Shown: piece after piece, positions 12,188-22,600 of the stretch
Numbering within the stretch: the stretch's first letter is position 1
How the letters are laid out: each line of letters begins with the position of its first letter
Origin: Icerya purchasi
Lineage: Eukaryota; Arthropoda; Insecta; Hemiptera; Monophlebidae
Length of the DNA: 64,000 bases
Reading direction: 5' to 3'
Assembly (NCBI GenBank): GCA_039619475.1
Contig: CM077115.1
Span: 444,901,292-444,965,291, forward strand
Position numbers and translations under genes: made by a program
Notes under the pieces: model-generated
The model's database searches: none
The model's input: the letters and a program-made list of their open reading frames with translations, nothing else
Told to the model about the DNA's origin: nothing

Positions 12188-13357
12188 TTGCACCAACATG
12201 CTCGAAGGATGGTAAATCTTTTAGAAAAATTAGTTTTCGACAGAGAAACTCTTTTGCAAACAGTCAATATTAATTCATTACAAAAAGTAGGGAAACTGGA
12301 ACAATTGATAAATGCTCTGAGGGAAAATGATATATGTATCGCTGCAATACAGGGGACAAGATATACAGATGAAAATGCTTTTGAATCTGAGGGATATCGA
12401 ATTTTTAAAGGAAAAGTAGCAAGAGTAAAAACAAACAACGTTGCTTATTTAGGAACAGCTTTTGTAGTCAACTGCCGGATCCTAAATTCTGTTGTAGATT
12501 TTCGGTCATTTAATAGTAGAATCTCTCTACTTAGCATTACATGCACAAATAAAACGTATACGTTAGTCAATGCGCATGCTCCAATAAATCAAAAAAATAG
12601 GACCAATAAAAAAGAAACAAATGTTTTTTTGGAAGAATTAGAAGAAGTCCTTATAAAAATTCCCAGGAAATGCACAATTATATTACTGGGAGATCTTAAC
12701 GCACAGCTAGGCAGAGAAAAGAAGTACAGAGATATTGTTGGAAGATACCCAGCCCATTTAAGGACTAACAAAAATGGAGAAAGAGTAATAGATCTGTGCA
12801 GAGCAGCGAACCTGATCATGAAATCCACGGCGTTCAAACATCTTCCAAGGAAACAGAAAACATGGACGTCTCGAAACTCCAAATTAGGCGAATTTCAAAT
12901 AGACCATGTGTCGGTGTCAAAAGTATCCACAAAGGAAATACAAAATGTAAAAGTAATAAGAAATGCTAAACTGGACTCAGACCATTACCTTTCTAAAATG
13001 AAAATTAATTTTCAACCAAGAAATACAAGGAAACAAACTAAAAAAAAAATAAACAAGTATGACACAATGAAATTAATGAAAGGATCTGGATTTAAGGATA
13101 AATTAGAGACTAAAAATCCGGAGAATTGGGAACAACTAAACAAGGCATTGGTGCAAACGGCTAAAGAAACGCTTAGCTTAACAAAAGTAAGAAAACATTC
13201 GTGCTGGAACTACGAATGTGAAGAAGCCGTTGAAAAAAGACAACAGGCGTGGAAGAAGTGGAATACAGATAAAAATGTAAAAAATAGAACATATTTTATA
13301 GAAACGAAGAAAGAAACAGGAAAGATCATTAGAAAGGTGAAAAGGAAATATCATTAG
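12188..13357 (+). CDS. RTE apurinic-like endonuclease ORF (5' part of ORF)
   Basis: The 389-residue frame carries the APE-type endonuclease that nicks target DNA during retrotransposition. Visible motifs in order are VNINSLQKVGKLEQLINAL near residue 27, IQGTRYTDENAFESEGYR (the E-containing motif), VNAHAPINQKNR, LLGDLNAQLGRE (the GDxNA motif), TWTSRN and the terminal DSDHYL (the SDH motif). RTE proteins show this same order. A linker follows. The frame ends artificially in the tandem array at 13325-13524. The assigned start is the first residue of the open frame; the true start may lie nearby. Confidence 0.75.
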   Translation: MHQHARRMVNLLEKLVFDRETLLQTVNINSLQKVGKLEQLINALRENDICIAAIQGTRYTDENAFESEGYRIFKGKVARVKTNNVAYLGTAFVVNCRILNSVVDFRSFNSRISLLSITCTNKTYTLVNAHAPINQKNRTNKKETNVFLEELEEVLIKIPRKCTIILLGDLNAQLGREKKYRDIVGRYPAHLRTNKNGERVIDLCRAANLIMKSTAFKHLPRKQKTWTSRNSKLGEFQIDHVSVSKVSTKEIQNVKVIRNAKLDSDHYLSKMKINFQPRNTRKQTKKKINKYDTMKLMKGSGFKDKLETKNPENWEQLNKALVQTAKETLSLTKVRKHSCWNYECEEAVEKRQQAWKKWNTDKNVKNRTYFIETKKETGKIIRKVKRKYH

Positions 13358-13524
13358 AAAGGTGAAAAGGAAATATCATTAGAAAGGTGAAAAGGAAATA
13401 TCATTAGAAAGGTGAAAAGGAAATATCATTAGAAAGGTGAAAAGGAAATATCATTAGAAAGGTGAAAAGGAAATATCATTAGAAAGGTGAAAAGGAAATA
13501 TCATTAGAAAGGTGAAAAGGAAAT
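13325..13524 (+). repeat. 8 x 25 bp perfect tandem array inside the RTE ORF
   Basis: The unit ATCATTAGAAAGGTGAAAAG plus GAAAT is repeated exactly eight times with no visible differences. A single copy codes for IIRKVKRK in the parent ORF. Because 25 is not a multiple of three, the array puts a stop (TAG) in the second copy and breaks the frame. Identity of all units implies recent expansion or an assembly artefact. Confidence 0.95.
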
Positions 13525-13869
13525 CACAGTGATCAGCTAAGTACAATCGAGCAAGACTTCCAGAAGAATAACACAAGGGATTTTTATAAAACATTCAAAC
13601 AAAGTGTGGATAAATTTGTATATCCATGCCTTATGCTCAAAGACAGAAATCAAAAGATGGCTTTTAGTAACAATGAAAATTGTGAAATATTGGCAGAATA
13701 TTTTGAAACGCTGCTAAACTGCGAAAGACCAACACTAACCTTCACCTGCGAAGAAGGTCATAGGAATGACGATTCTGTGTCTCCAGATAAAGGAGAAGTT
13801 GCTAATATAATTAAATTTTTGAAGAACAATGAGGCCCCAGAGGAGGGTATAATAATAGCAGAGGTATGA
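13525..13869 (+). pseudogene. RTE linker to pre-RT fragment
   Basis: After the tandem array, a different frame reads DQLSTIEQDFQKNNTRDFYK and later EVANIIKFLKNNEAPEEGI, which matches the segment just before RT in RTE proteins (usually KNNKAPGEDGI). It ends at a stop at about 13867, and AT-rich sequence follows. Confidence 0.65.
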
Positions 13870-14360
13870 AAAAACTCGAATGATATATGCCAAAACAAAT
13901 AACCCGTTTTTTTTGGAACTTTTTGTCGCATTTAGCTTCTATTAGCGGTTGAAAAAAGTTTTGTTTTGGTCTTATGTTTATGCAAAAAACTTCATAAATA
14001 CTTTCTAGTATTCTGGACATCAGAAATATGGAATAAAAACGTTTTAATTTACTTTTCTACTATGTTTTTTGCTGGTTTTTTTATTATATTTTCTTACAAA
14101 ATACTGATGCGACAAAATAATGAATAAGATCAACGGTTAAATCAAAAAATAAATTATTTCGGATACTTTGTTCACATGTTATCATTTTTTATTTTTTTAT
14201 TTTTAGCTTCAATGGTTTAACAGTTTGTTACAATATTTAAAATATATTTTTGTATTGCAGAGTAATCAAATTAAAAACTAAATAAAATACACAAAAAAAA
14301 TTTATTACGAATATTTCTTAAACCGAATTTTCTAAGTTTACTACATTTAAAAACGTATTA
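13870..14360. other. AT-rich non-coding
   Basis: No feature recognised. Confidence 0.4.
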
Positions 14361-14800
14361 CTTAAGAAAATCGGTTTACGGTCGTGAGAGATATTTTCCT
14401 CTTTCTTAAAAATTTTTTGCCAACCACCACCCGTGAGGAGGTTCTTTTTGGGTTATAAACTTCCCTCAACAATACTAATTACGGTAAACATTACCCGTGG
14501 AATGTTGCGTGATACGTTCGTCTACAAAACCCCTAATTTTGTCCATTATTTCCACACTTTTTCAATTTCTACGCGGGAACCCTGAATATTTCCGGGATAA
14601 AAACTAGTTTAGATTAATCTATGAAAAGCCCTTTACCCGATAATGAAAGTCTCGTCAAAATAGATTCAGCCATTTCTGAGATTAGCCCGGACAAACAAAC
14701 AGACAGACAGACTGACAAAAAATTAAAAAGCGCGTGTTAAGTTTTGATAACGAGCGAATAATAATCACACGAGCTTAGAAAAAAAAAAAAAATTCGAAAT
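14360..14800 (+). repeat. dispersed-repeat 3' tail (non-LTR type)
   Basis: The stretch contains CTGAATATTTCCGGGATAAA followed by a TTAATC block, TCAGCCATTTCTGAGATTAG and a CAAACAAACAGACAGACAGA run ending in A-rich sequence. This arrangement is familiar from 3' tails of arthropod non-LTR elements and their SINE-like derivatives. No coding part is attached, and the family is not certain. Confidence 0.45.
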
Positions 14801-15844
14801 CACAGACACTTCAATTTTATTTATATGTATAGAAGATGTATAGTTTTACCTACTCATTTTTAAAATGGCGCACGCGAAGCGTATAGGTGAAGTTAAATTT
14901 AATATCCTTACCAATGGCAAGGTTTGAATGAGAAAAAAATAAGTAGTCAAATATAATGATATTGCGCGGGCAAATAATTATTTGTGCTATATTATTACAT
15001 GTAAAAATAATTGTTAAGTGTCTGTTAAATCAAATGTAACGTACCTACACATGATAAAATAGTGAATAATTATAAACATAAATAACAAACACTTGAAATG
15101 AGTATAAGTAAATATATGCTAATAACGTTTTCGGGAATATTCCATCTGTAGTTTTAAAAAAAAAACTTTTTAAATGTTTGTTATTTATGTTTTTAATTAT
15201 TTATTGTCTTATTTTATTATTTGGTAAATCACTCGACTAAATTAATTTTTGAATAACTTTATTTTTAAATTTTCATCTAATAAATATAAATGTATAAATA
15301 GAATATTTTTAAGTGAATATGTTCACTGATTTTCAATTTATTTACCAAAGTAAAAGTTGTTGTCACTGCAAAGACAAGCGCGAAATTGCGCTACGTCAAT
15401 CTTAATCGAGAAACTAGATTTGTATTATTTAAAATTGATTCATATTTATCCGAATGTGTTTTAAATTAAACATTTCTTGAAAATTATTATTTTATATAAA
15501 CGAATTATACGAGCGATAATTATTTTTGATTCATAATTGTTATGAACTAATTGTGTTTACATTCCGAAACACATTTTGGTTGTGTATTATTTTTATTTAT
15601 AAAATAATTTTTTTAAATATATACGTTTACTCAGTATTTATTTGCCTCCCTGCCCCATCGGCTGGCGACCCCCTTGAATCTGTTTTTCTTATTACTGTGA
15701 AATATGACCTACATAAATCAGAATTCATTTTTAAAACATTCAAAAACATCAATAAAGCAGCTCATTTATAAATATAATTAACATAATTGTTGTAAATAAA
15801 ATAATAAAAAAATATATATCCTTATAAGTAAAATTCAAATTGAT
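14801..15844. other. AT-rich non-coding
   Basis: No supported gene. An 81-residue ORF at 15526-15771 has no recognisable domain. Confidence 0.4.
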
Positions 15845-16440
15845 TTAGAGAGCGCTGAACAGGTTGCTGCGAAACGTAATAAAGAATGGCAGGGACTGGT
15901 CGAAAACTTAGACTTCAGCATGGATAGCAGGAAAGCATGGCAGTTGTTGAAGAAATTAAAGGGTGAAGATATTGTGCGCAAAGGAACACCAAATGGTACT
16001 GCTAATTAGGTTGCCCACCGGTTGCTAGTGAATGACAAGGCAAAACAAAAAGTAAAACTGCCAAAAAGCAAAAATCGAATTGTAAGATGTCACGCTACAG
16101 AAACAAATCATTTTCAATAACCAATTGTCGAACTTGAGATTAATAGCGCAATGAAAAATACTAAAAACCGGAATGTTATAAGCGTCGGTAGCATGCCAGT
16201 GGAACGAATAAAACACTTTGAAAGTGAAACGATTAAATGGATTCAACAAATGTTTAATATAACTCTATTAATAAAACAATTATTCTTAATCATTGGAGAA
16301 AAGCACATGTCATCGCATTATTAAAGCCTGGTAAAGAAACTAACAACTCAAAAAACTACCGCCCAATATCGCTTCTATGCCATCTGTATAAAATCTTTGA
16401 AAGAGTCATCCTGAACAGAATAAGCAAAACAACTGATCCA
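15845..16440 (+). pseudogene. Jockey-like RT fragment (pre-RT to RT motif 2)
   Basis: Over several frames the + strand reads EQVAAKRNKEWQGLVENLDF, SRKAWQLLKKLKGEDIV, PVERIKHFESETIKWIQQMF, LKPGKETNNSKNYRPISLL and LYKIFERVILNRISK. This is the region from the linker to RT motif 2 of a non-LTR polymerase. It resembles the better-preserved copy at 21294-21956. At least one stop and several frameshifts are present. It ends where the opposite-strand R1-like fragment begins. Confidence 0.65.
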
Positions 16441-16449
16441 GAAATCATC

Positions 16450-17735
16450 ATCGGGCCCAAAATCGATCCTTGCGGGCATCCGCGAGTAACATTTCGAAAA
16501 TATGGTTGATGTTCGTAAATAAATTTAATAGTTCTGGAACCTAAATATTGTCTTAAGACTGAGATTGTTCTATAATCGAGCCTGAGTGCTCTAATTTTGT
16601 GGAATAAGACTGGCCACGAACAGTTATCAAAGGCGCCTTTAATATCCAACGTCAGCAGGCCAATCGCAACCGATTATGGTGAGGTAAAACCGGCAGTATA
16701 CAATTCAACAAAACATATTCAAACACCTTGGCTAAAGCGCTTAACAAGACAAGCGGTCTGTACGAGGATGAAAGACTAGGACTACGTCCGGGTTTTAGCA
16801 CAAAAACTGTCCTTCCTGCTCGCCAGGCTTCTGGGAAAACTCCGAACCTCAACAGAGCGATGAATAAGCTCTGAAGTAAATTAGGATAGTGGAAATTCAA
16901 GATCTTCAAACATTTATTCGTCAGCTGGTCTAAGCCAGGAGCTTTATTTTTAGTCCGGCGAAGAATATCCTTAATTTCCGCTTTGGAAATAAATAGTTTG
17001 CTGTTAAAACTAAAGCCGCTAAGGTTAAATCTCTGAAATTATTGCAACTTGTATGAGAAGTTTTCGTCCCCATTTGTGTTTGAGTTTATTTTTATAAAAA
17101 TGATTAAGAAGGGCCTTTATCTTTGAATCCTTATCGGAAATTTTTTAATTATTCTGGTCTAAAAAATACGGAAGAATCTGTAACTGGCGTTTATTTTTTG
17201 AAAATAGTCTTGTAAGGAAGGCCCCATAGTTTTGAATCGGAACAGAATTTTTTCCAATTTTCAGTTTTCGCGTTTCGAATTTCTTTATTAAAAATTTTTC
17301 GAACCAAATTCATAACCAGGCGTGCATTGTGATCATTAGTTCCTCGTTTGTGTGAACGTTGAACCCGTTTGCGCAATTTTCTTAGAATTATTCGTAAAAT
17401 CTCTAAATTAATATTTCACCACGAATTCCTATTTAATTGAACTGTTTCAGTGCTGCTGCTAATAATATCGTGAAGTGTGTTATGGAAATTTTCTAACATT
17501 ATTTTTAGTCGGTGGGAATCATTAGCAGTCTTAAAATCGCAGTTTAAGTGCGAATGTTCTACAACGATTTTATTAAATTTTTTATAATTTATAATGTAAT
17601 GCGTTAAGCTATTAATAATATTCATTTTTACTGATAGTTTAAACTGAATCGGACTGTGGTCTGAATAAATTGCTTTATTATCTACCTTCCAGTCACTGAT
17701 TACATTAGGTCGACCATGGATCAAAGTTTCCATGC
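16450..17735 (-). pseudogene. R1-like non-LTR polymerase fragment
   Basis: Read on the minus strand from 17733 to 16456 are: the end of an APE endonuclease (IYSDHSPIQFKLSV), a basic linker (17376-17191), RT motifs in 16909-16652 (PEAWRAGRTVFVLKPGRS, SSSYRPLVLLSALAKVFE) and 16649-16460 (LDIKGAFDNCSW, NVTRGCPQGSILGP). The GAFDN and GCPQGS motifs are typical of the R1/TRAS/SART group. The copy stops before the catalytic YADD motif. Frameshifts separate the pieces. Confidence 0.65.
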
Positions 17736-18201
17736 CTGTAGTTTCGCCTGTTTTATTTTATGTTTGTATTCCTTAAAACTTTCTTTATACGTGTGGTATA
17801 ATACTTCACTTTTAATACAGAATTTTGATACTTACAATATTTCTTATAATATTTACTGACTAATCGTTTCCTGTATTACAAGTCACTAGTCCACCAATAA
17901 ATTGTTGTATTTCTTTTAATAGTTTTAGAATGTGCTAATACTAACATCAGTGGCGTAGCTTGCCTTAGACGGGCTCTGTATTAAAATTTGTTCGAGGGCC
18001 CTAATAAAGTGTAAAGATTTTTCATAAAAGAAACAGGGGCACGGTGTAGACGTTCACGAAGCGCGAAGCAAGCGAACAACAACAATAGTACGGTAATTTT
18101 ATAGCGCGGGTGCCCCTGGAAATGTCTAGCACGAGTGTTAGACGGCTAACTACACCACTTCAATCGTCGCCGGTTAAGCAAAGACTTAAAAAGAAAAGTC
18201 A

Positions 18202-18564
18202 TTGAGTTGTCATCTAAACAGCCCTTATAAGAGCTACGGGACTAAGTGCATCATGAGCAGTCTCCGGATATTGCAGTTAAACGTAGAAGGAATTTCAAGA
18301 AGCAAAACAGAATTTTTGGCACGTATAGCCCATGGAAATGAGATTGATGTTATCGTGCTTCAGGAGACACATACTGAAAAAGATTCGGACCTTTTTGCTC
18401 GTGGAAGCGTTCAGGAATATAAGATCGCAGAATATATCTCTCACCCAAAATATGGTTTGGCTACATATGTGCGAATTGGTTTGGCCTCACAGATAAAAGT
18501 TATAAAGAAATCAACTCAAGGAAACTATTTAAATATTGCTTTGAAAGTAGATAACTTGATGATA
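18202..18564 (+). pseudogene. Jockey-like APE endonuclease, N-terminal part
   Basis: The frame reads LRILQLNVEGISRSKTEFLA (APE motif with N), IDVIVLQETHTEKD (the QE motif) and GLATYVRIGLASQIKV, the first third of a non-LTR endonuclease. It stops at the Penelope-like insertion. ATG at 18253 (MSSLRIL) is a more likely start than the upstream in-frame codon. Confidence 0.7.
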
Positions 18565-18601
18565 TAAATGTAGGTGAATACATCCTGTTTGTTAAAATGG
18601 T

Positions 18602-19144
18602 ATAATAAAACAAACTTTAATAACAAACAATATAGAATAATAAATTAGATAAATACCTATTTAGAAACGTTTTCGGGCATAACCCATCATCAGCTAACAC
18701 TAACTTAAAGGAAACTTAAAACATACTGAAGTGAATATAGGGAATACATGTGTATATATAGTGGATGTAAAGAGGAATAAACATAGCAGGTATAAAACTC
18801 AAAAGGTTGAAAATGCTAATAATTAATATAAAATAAAACAAGAAGACAAAAAAGTTAAATTTTTATATTAAACAGTGGTTTATTATTATTAGGTGTTTGG
18901 TCATTTAAAATATTATTTGTATATTTATTTATATAATAATTTTCAGCAATGTTCATATTATTACCTTTGTGATAAGTGGCCAGGATGGTTACAGTATTTT
19001 CTATTGAATTTGGTTTATGTTTATTTTTAATTAGATGTTCTGCATAGGTTGATTTTTCTATTTCATTATTATTAAATGCTTTTATATGTTCTTTATGTCT
19101 ACAATTAATTTTTCGCCCTGTTTGACCAATGTATGATTTCTCAC
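18602..19144 (-). repeat. left inverted arm of the Penelope-like element
   Basis: Holds the 3' UTR and GIY-YIG C-terminus of the main copy on the minus strand. It matches 20055-20599 in inverted orientation. Confidence 0.85.
18661..18698 (-). ncRNA. hammerhead ribozyme-like motif (left arm)
   Basis: Identical core to the right-arm motif, on the opposite strand: GCTGATGATGGGTTATGCCC followed by GAAAACGTTTCTAA. Confidence 0.6.
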
Positions 19145-20066
19145 AATCAGTACAATTTATTTTATATATACCGCTATTTTCGTAAATATTATTATTTTTT
19201 AAATTTAAGGTGTTTATTTTATATTTTAAATTATTTTTAGTTTTGAATGCTACATTTAAACCTTGTTTTTTGAATAAATTGGTTAATTTGTATATGTTAT
19301 TGTTTATAAATGTGAATGTTATCCATCCTTTATTGTTAGTAGCATTATTGACTCTTAATTTTTGTATATATTTTGATTTTGATTTTATTTTGTGAATTAG
19401 TTTATCTATTATTTGTTCGTCATAACCATTATTTCTTGCCAAAGTCTTTAATATATTAATTTCTATTTGTTTTTTATTTATATTCATGGGTGTAGTTAAT
19501 AATCTATTTATTGCAGTCATGAAGTAAGCATATTTATGTTGGTTTGGGTGGTTTGATGTTTTATGAATTATATTATCAGTGGTGGTTTGTTTTCTATAAA
19601 TATTATATGTTAACTTATCCTTTGATTTTATTATTGTTATATCTAAGAAATTTATTTTGTTATTTTCTTCTTTTTCCATAGTATAATGAATATTTTTGTG
19701 AATTTTATTTAAATCATTTAGAATGTCATTTTCAGTATTACTACTATTTTCATCAAAAATTAGTAGTGTATCATCTACATATCTAATATAAGATTTAATA
19801 TTGTATTTTTGTATTATATTTTCCATGTATATTTCTTCTAAATTTTGTAGAAAGATTTCACTTAAAATACCTGACAAAGGTGAGCCCATAGCTAAACCAT
19901 TATTTTGTATATACATGGAGTTATTAAAATTAAAGTAATTTTGCTCTGTAACAGTTTTAATTATTTGGATTAATTGATTACAAAAAATATTATTCTTTAA
20001 CTTATTTACAGATTTTTTAATTATATCTATGGTTTCATTTATAGGTATATTTGTATGAGAAATCAT
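18855..20066 (-). CDS. Penelope-type RT with GIY-YIG endonuclease (N-terminally truncated)
   Basis: This 403-residue frame has RT motifs GLAMGSPLSGILSEIFLQN (about residues 57-75) and YIRYVDDTLL (catalytic DD at about 98-99), a finger-like region LDITIIKSKDKLTYNIYRKQ, and a C-terminal GIY-YIG nuclease starting at about residue 299 (SGIYKINC, CEKSYIGQTGR, CRHKEH). Full Penelope proteins have several hundred residues before this, so RT motifs 1-3 are missing. The first four or so residues come from the inverted arm. The frame is otherwise open, with no stops. Family assignment is firm; activity is not expected. Confidence 0.85.
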   Translation of the reverse strand: MISHTNIPINETIDIIKKSVNKLKNNIFCNQLIQIIKTVTEQNYFNFNNSMYIQNNGLAMGSPLSGILSEIFLQNLEEIYMENIIQKYNIKSYIRYVDDTLLIFDENSSNTENDILNDLNKIHKNIHYTMEKEENNKINFLDITIIKSKDKLTYNIYRKQTTTDNIIHKTSNHPNQHKYAYFMTAINRLLTTPMNINKKQIEINILKTLARNNGYDEQIIDKLIHKIKSKSKYIQKLRVNNATNNKGWITFTFINNNIYKLTNLFKKQGLNVAFKTKNNLKYKINTLNLKNNNIYENSGIYKINCTDCEKSYIGQTGRKINCRHKEHIKAFNNNEIEKSTYAEHLIKNKHKPNSIENTVTILATYHKGNNMNIAENYYINKYTNNILNDQTPNNNKPLFNIKI

Positions 20067-20599
20067 ACATTGGTCAAACAGGGCGAAAAATTAATTGTAG
20101 ACATAAAGAACATATAAAAGCATTTAATAATAATGAAATAGAAAAATCAACCTATGCAGAACATCTAATTAAAAATAAACATAAACCAAATTCAATAGAA
20201 AATACTGTAACCATCCTGGCCACTTATCACAAAGGTAATAATATGAACATTGCTGAAAATTATTACATAAATAAATATACAAATAATATTTTAAATGACC
20301 AAACACCTAATAATAATAAACCACTGTTTAATATAAAAATTTAACTTTTTTGTCTTCTTGTTTTATTTTACATATATTAATTATTAGCATTTTCAACCTT
20401 TTGAGTTTTATACCTGCTATGTTTATTCCTCTTTACATCCACTATATATATACATGTATTCCCTATATTCACTTCAGTATGTTTTAAGTTTCCTTTAAGT
20501 TAGTGTTAGCTGATGATGGGTTATGCCCGAAAACGTTTCTAAATAGGTATTTATCTAATTTATTATTCTATATTGTTTGTTATTAAAGTTTGTTTTATT
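20055..20599 (+). repeat. right inverted arm of the Penelope-like element
   Basis: Near-identical reverse complement of 18602-19144, apart from small changes such as an extra ACATAT at about 20371. It carries a second, fully open copy of the GIY-YIG part (20051-20344) and the 3' UTR, ending at TTTATTAT before the duplicated target. Confidence 0.85.
20504..20545 (+). ncRNA. hammerhead ribozyme-like motif (right arm)
   Basis: Core CTGATGA (20510-20516), then GGG-TTATG-CCC as a short stem II with one extra T, then GAAA (20529-20532), then AACGTT, which is self-complementary and could form stem III only in a dimer, then T and CTAA. UUAG before the core can pair with CUAA after the predicted cleavage point to give stem I. 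Hammerhead motifs are known in Penelope-like pseudo-LTRs. The fold was worked out by eye. Confidence 0.6.
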
Positions 20600-20613
20600 A
20601 TAACTTGATGATA

Positions 20614-21218
20614 GTTAAAATATATAAACCATTTTGTATATTATGGAACGCAAAACCCCTTTACCAAACTATAAATCACCATGCATTTATGTAGGCGATT
20701 TTAATAGTCACAGCACCATATGGGGGTATTTAAAAAGTAACGAAAATGGAACAATCATTGAGGATTGGATAGAACACTCCAACATGGAGCTGATATTTAA
20801 TGCTAAGAATAACGAAACGTTTAAATCAACGAGATGGAAACAAGACTATAACCCAGACCTTTGTATATTCTTAGGAGAAAATAATGCTGCAATAAAAACT
20901 ACACTATACCGAACAGTTCTTTGTGATTTCCCAAACTCGCAGCATCGTCCTGTATTGATCGATACAGGGGTTTATATTCCAGGTGTAAAGTCCATCCCAA
21001 AGAATAGATGGAACTCTAAAAAGGCTAAATGGGAGACCTTCAAACAAGTAATAGAAGAAAAAATTCCAAATTTACTACCAGTTGTCGGAAACTACAGGAA
21101 ATTTATTGAAACAGTTAAAGAAGCAGCTTACAAGAGTATTCCACGTGGTAGAAGGAAGAACCATGTATCATGCTGGAATGAGGAATGTTCTGAGCTTCAC
21201 AATGCATTTAAAGTTTGA
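20614..21218 (+). pseudogene. Jockey-like APE endonuclease, C-terminal part and linker
   Basis: Continuation of the endonuclease after the insertion: CIYVGDFNSHSTIWGY (the GDFN motif), then LCIFLGENN and a degraded catalytic SQHRPV where SDHRPV is expected. VSCWNEEC follows, which is usual just after the endonuclease in Jockey-type proteins. One frameshift lies near 20640. Confidence 0.65.
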
Positions 21219-21236
21219 GGTGATCAACTTATAGCA

Positions 21237-22444
21237 GGAGCTGAATTATTAGCAAAGCTCAACGAAGAACGAAAAAATAGATGGATCAAGACAATGAAAA
21301 ATATTAACTTCACGCATAATAGCAAAAAAGCATGGGCATTGCTTAGAAAACTTGGAACTGATCCCCAACAAAATAAGCGTACCCAGTATAAAATTAATGC
21401 AGATGCAATTGCATCAAGGCTTCCGAGTAAGACAAAGTTCCCACTAGAAAAACAAGAAACTAGAATGGTGAAAATTGGGCTAAATAAAATAAAAAATAAC
21501 CTTAAACCCAATGAGAAATTTTCTGGTTTAGTTTCTATAAAGGAACTTGATATTGCTCTAACCCAAACGAAAAACAAGAAAACAGCTGGATTTGACGGAA
21601 TTTATCCAGAGTTCTTGAAAAATCTGGGTCCAAAAGCAAAAACCTTTCTTTGTGGGATGTTCAATGAAATAATTGCAACAGCCAGATTACTTAAAGAGTT
21701 CAAGAAATCTAAAATAATTGCGATTAAGAAGCCAGGTAAAGAAGGAAGAGAAGCAGAAGACTATCGCCCAATATCTCTTCTTAGCGTAGGATATAAGCTG
21801 TTGGAACGAATTGTCTATAACAGAATCGCAATCAAAGTGGACAGTCATTTACCAGTATTCCAGGCTGGTCTTCGAGCAGGAAGATTCTGCATAGACCAGT
21901 CGCTGCCATTACACAGCATACAGAAATTGGTTTTGAAAAAAATGAGAAGACATTAGTTGTACTTCTAGACCTGATTTCCGCTTACGATACTGTTTGGCGC
22001 GAGCGATTATTATTAAAGCTGGCTTCTATTATTCCATGCTCCCGAATCTTGCGACTTATAAATAGCATGCTGTCGGGTAGGTATTTTCGTGTCTTCTTAG
22101 GAGAAAATAGCAGCAAGTGGCGTCGAGTAAATCATGGCCTTCCACAAGGATCGATATTGGCTCCGCTACTTTTTAATATCTACCTTAGTGATATCCCTGA
22201 CACATCTGGTAAAAAGTTCCAGTATGCAGACGATGTTGCCATGACCGTGCAAGGAAAAGACCTGCAGAGTTGCATATCAACTATGGAAAATTACCTAATA
22301 CAGATGAGTGAATATTTGCATAAATGGAAATTGCGGCCGAACCCCCGCAAGACAGAGTCAGCGTTTTTCCATCTTAAAAGCCGGATGGCAAAAATCGAAC
22401 CTGTAGTGAAATTTGAAGGAGCAGATCTAGCAAACAGAAAATAG
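21237..22444 (+). pseudogene. Jockey-like reverse transcriptase
   Basis: RT motifs appear in order: KTAGFDGIYPEFLKNLG, KKPGKEGREAEDYRPISLL, YKLLERIVYNRI (21294-21956). A frameshifted piece around 21957-22048 contains DLISAYDTVWRERLLLK. Then GLPQGSILAPLLFNIYLSDI and QYADDVAMTVQGK (22049-22444). YADD is the catalytic centre. The polymerase is broken by a frameshift near 21955 and stops after 22440, so it cannot be active. Confidence 0.75.
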
Positions 22445-22600
22445 CCAAAATACCTAGGCGTGACATTAGATCATACCTTATCATATAACGAGCATCTAAT
22501 TCGCTTATCCAAAAAGTTAAAAACGCGAATAAATCTCATCAGAAGACTTGCAGATTCTAGTTAGGGTGCTGGTGCAAGAACACTCAGTATCTCTGCTCTG

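Larger units (their letters stand above)
11620..13869 (+). mobile_element. RTE-clade non-LTR retrotransposon, 3' truncated
   Basis: A GC-richer leader (about 11620-12187) is followed by an endonuclease ORF and the start of the region linking to the reverse transcriptase. The element stops at about 13866, just before RT motif 1. Non-LTR copies are normally 5' truncated, so loss of the 3' part with the leader kept points to a later deletion or insertion. Confidence 0.75.
18565..20599 (-). mobile_element. Penelope-like retroelement (5' truncated, inverted-arm structure)
   Basis: The insert is flanked by a 14 bp direct repeat ATAACTTGATGATA (18551-18564 and 20600-20613) and interrupts the Jockey-like endonuclease. 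The minus strand codes for RT plus GIY-YIG. The last about 545 bases of the element occur twice in opposite orientation (18602-19144 and 20055-20599), as known for Penelope copies with inverted pseudo-LTRs. A unique 37 bp tail (18565-18601) lies outside the left arm. The arms differ by only a few bases, so this is a young insertion. Confidence 0.85.

Noticed and set aside
12172..12438. 88-residue minus-strand ORF
   Set aside because: Antisense shadow of the RTE endonuclease.
13325..13524. CRISPR-like array
   Set aside because: The units are directly adjacent with no spacers and derive from coding sequence in a eukaryotic genome.
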